Below the pieces are notes generated by a model. The model was not told the DNA's origin, made no database searches, and saw only the letters and a program-made list of their open reading frames with translations. Shown here piece by piece: positions 45,351 to 45,501 of a DNA stretch of 45,501 bases. This DNA comes from Clostridiales bacterium (GTDB taxonomy: Bacteria > Bacillota > Clostridia > Lachnospirales > Lachnospiraceae). Numbering within the stretch: position 1 is the first letter of the stretch; each line of letters starts with the position of its first letter. Both the position numbers and the translations under genes were made by a program. Where the stretch lies: assembly GCA_012519905.1 (NCBI GenBank), contig JAAYPG010000145.1:1-45501 (forward strand), given 5' to 3'.

Positions 45351-45420
45351 GTGTATATGACGTTTAAGATAAGTACCCTTTAAAATAAACAACCAAAAAA
45401 TAATTTCGTTTATAAACTCA

Positions 45421-45501
45421 TTAAATTTTTTTTCTATCTAAATTTAAAATAATCTTATCGCAAGTATCGCATCTATGTCCATTAACCTTCGAAGCACCGA
45501 A
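45421..45501 (-). CDS. C-terminal end of a small CxxC protein (partial)
   Basis: An open frame of 26 codons running in from the right edge: FGASKVNGHRCDTCDKIILNLD and a few Lys. The GHRCDTCDKII ending resembles small zinc-ribbon proteins of the DUF6487/PF20097 kind, as I remember them. Only the 3' end is present, so this is tentative. Confidence 0.5.
   Translation of the reverse strand, partial: FGASKVNGHRCDTCDKIILNLDRKKI

Noticed and set aside
45183-45392. 69-aa minus-strand ORF with RRDSNPRPSPWQGDALPLSHSR
   Set aside because: It is the antisense of tRNA-Gly; this peptide is a well-known spurious translation of tRNA genes.

Overview
The window looks like a chromosomal segment of a low-GC, strictly anaerobic, probably spore-forming Clostridia, most likely a member of the Lachnospiraceae or a close relative. 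Evidence for this is a FabT/FabK-type fatty-acid cluster, rubrerythrin, a type III glutamine synthetase, DUF1540 and DUF2935 proteins, a YtvI-like permease, AT-rich spacers and strong GGAGG ribosome binding sites. Nothing points to a phage, plasmid, transposase or CRISPR array. Assignments come from reading motifs in the supplied translations; no database search was possible.

Layout. 1-3.5 kb: an ABC-F ATPase, a C39/papain-like protein and, convergent to them, a small esterase. 3.5-13.7 kb: a complete type II fatty-acid synthesis operon on the minus strand (fabT-fabH-acpP-fabK-fabD-fabG-fabF-accB-fabZ-accC-accD-accA), in the order known from Streptococcus pneumoniae but without fabM, with a FabT-like operator on its promoter. 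13.8-18.8 kb: glnN (GSIII), a DUF624 membrane protein, rubrerythrin and a DUF1015 protein. 18.9-25 kb: serA and serC, then ilvB and ilvD. 25.4-29.5 kb: a YtvI/AI-2E permease, DUF1540, DUF2935, a LysM protein with a Met-rich repeat, and a one-domain EamA transporter. 29.6-33.6 kb: leuB-leuC-leuD with a divergent LysR regulator. 33.6-39.3 kb: an SH3 lipoprotein and a two-component system with an ABC transporter of FtsX/MacB type. 39.5-43.1 kb: a heterodimeric ABC exporter with a highly structured 5' leader. 43.4-45.1 kb: a divergent AraC regulator with a nitroreductase-like protein. 45.2 kb: tRNA-Gly(GCC). The window ends inside the 3' end of a small CxxC protein.

How the genes work together. 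AccABCD makes malonyl-CoA, FabD loads it on ACP, FabH starts chains, and FabF/FabG/FabZ/FabK elongate them; FabT probably adjusts the whole operon. SerA and SerC make phosphoserine, and the neighbouring DUF1015 protein carries a DGHHR motif shared with ParB-like serine kinase, which is of interest because no serB is present. IlvB/IlvD and LeuBCD cover parts of valine/isoleucine/leucine synthesis; ilvN, ilvC and leuA must lie elsewhere. The two-component/ABC module has an intramembrane-sensing type kinase and a Bce-type operator, suggesting a response to antimicrobial peptides or cell-envelope stress.

The items most worth follow-up are: (1) a three-way-junction-like RNA leader with a possible alternative pairing and mini-ORFs in front of the heterodimeric ABC exporter; (2) a triplicated Shine-Dalgarno/anti-Shine-Dalgarno unit in the serC leader, with a 21-nt identical stretch before leuD; (3) GTACCNGGTAC palindromes placed around a promoter; (4) the DUF1015 protein as a candidate in serine metabolism; (5) a Bce-type operator controlling a MacB-type permease.
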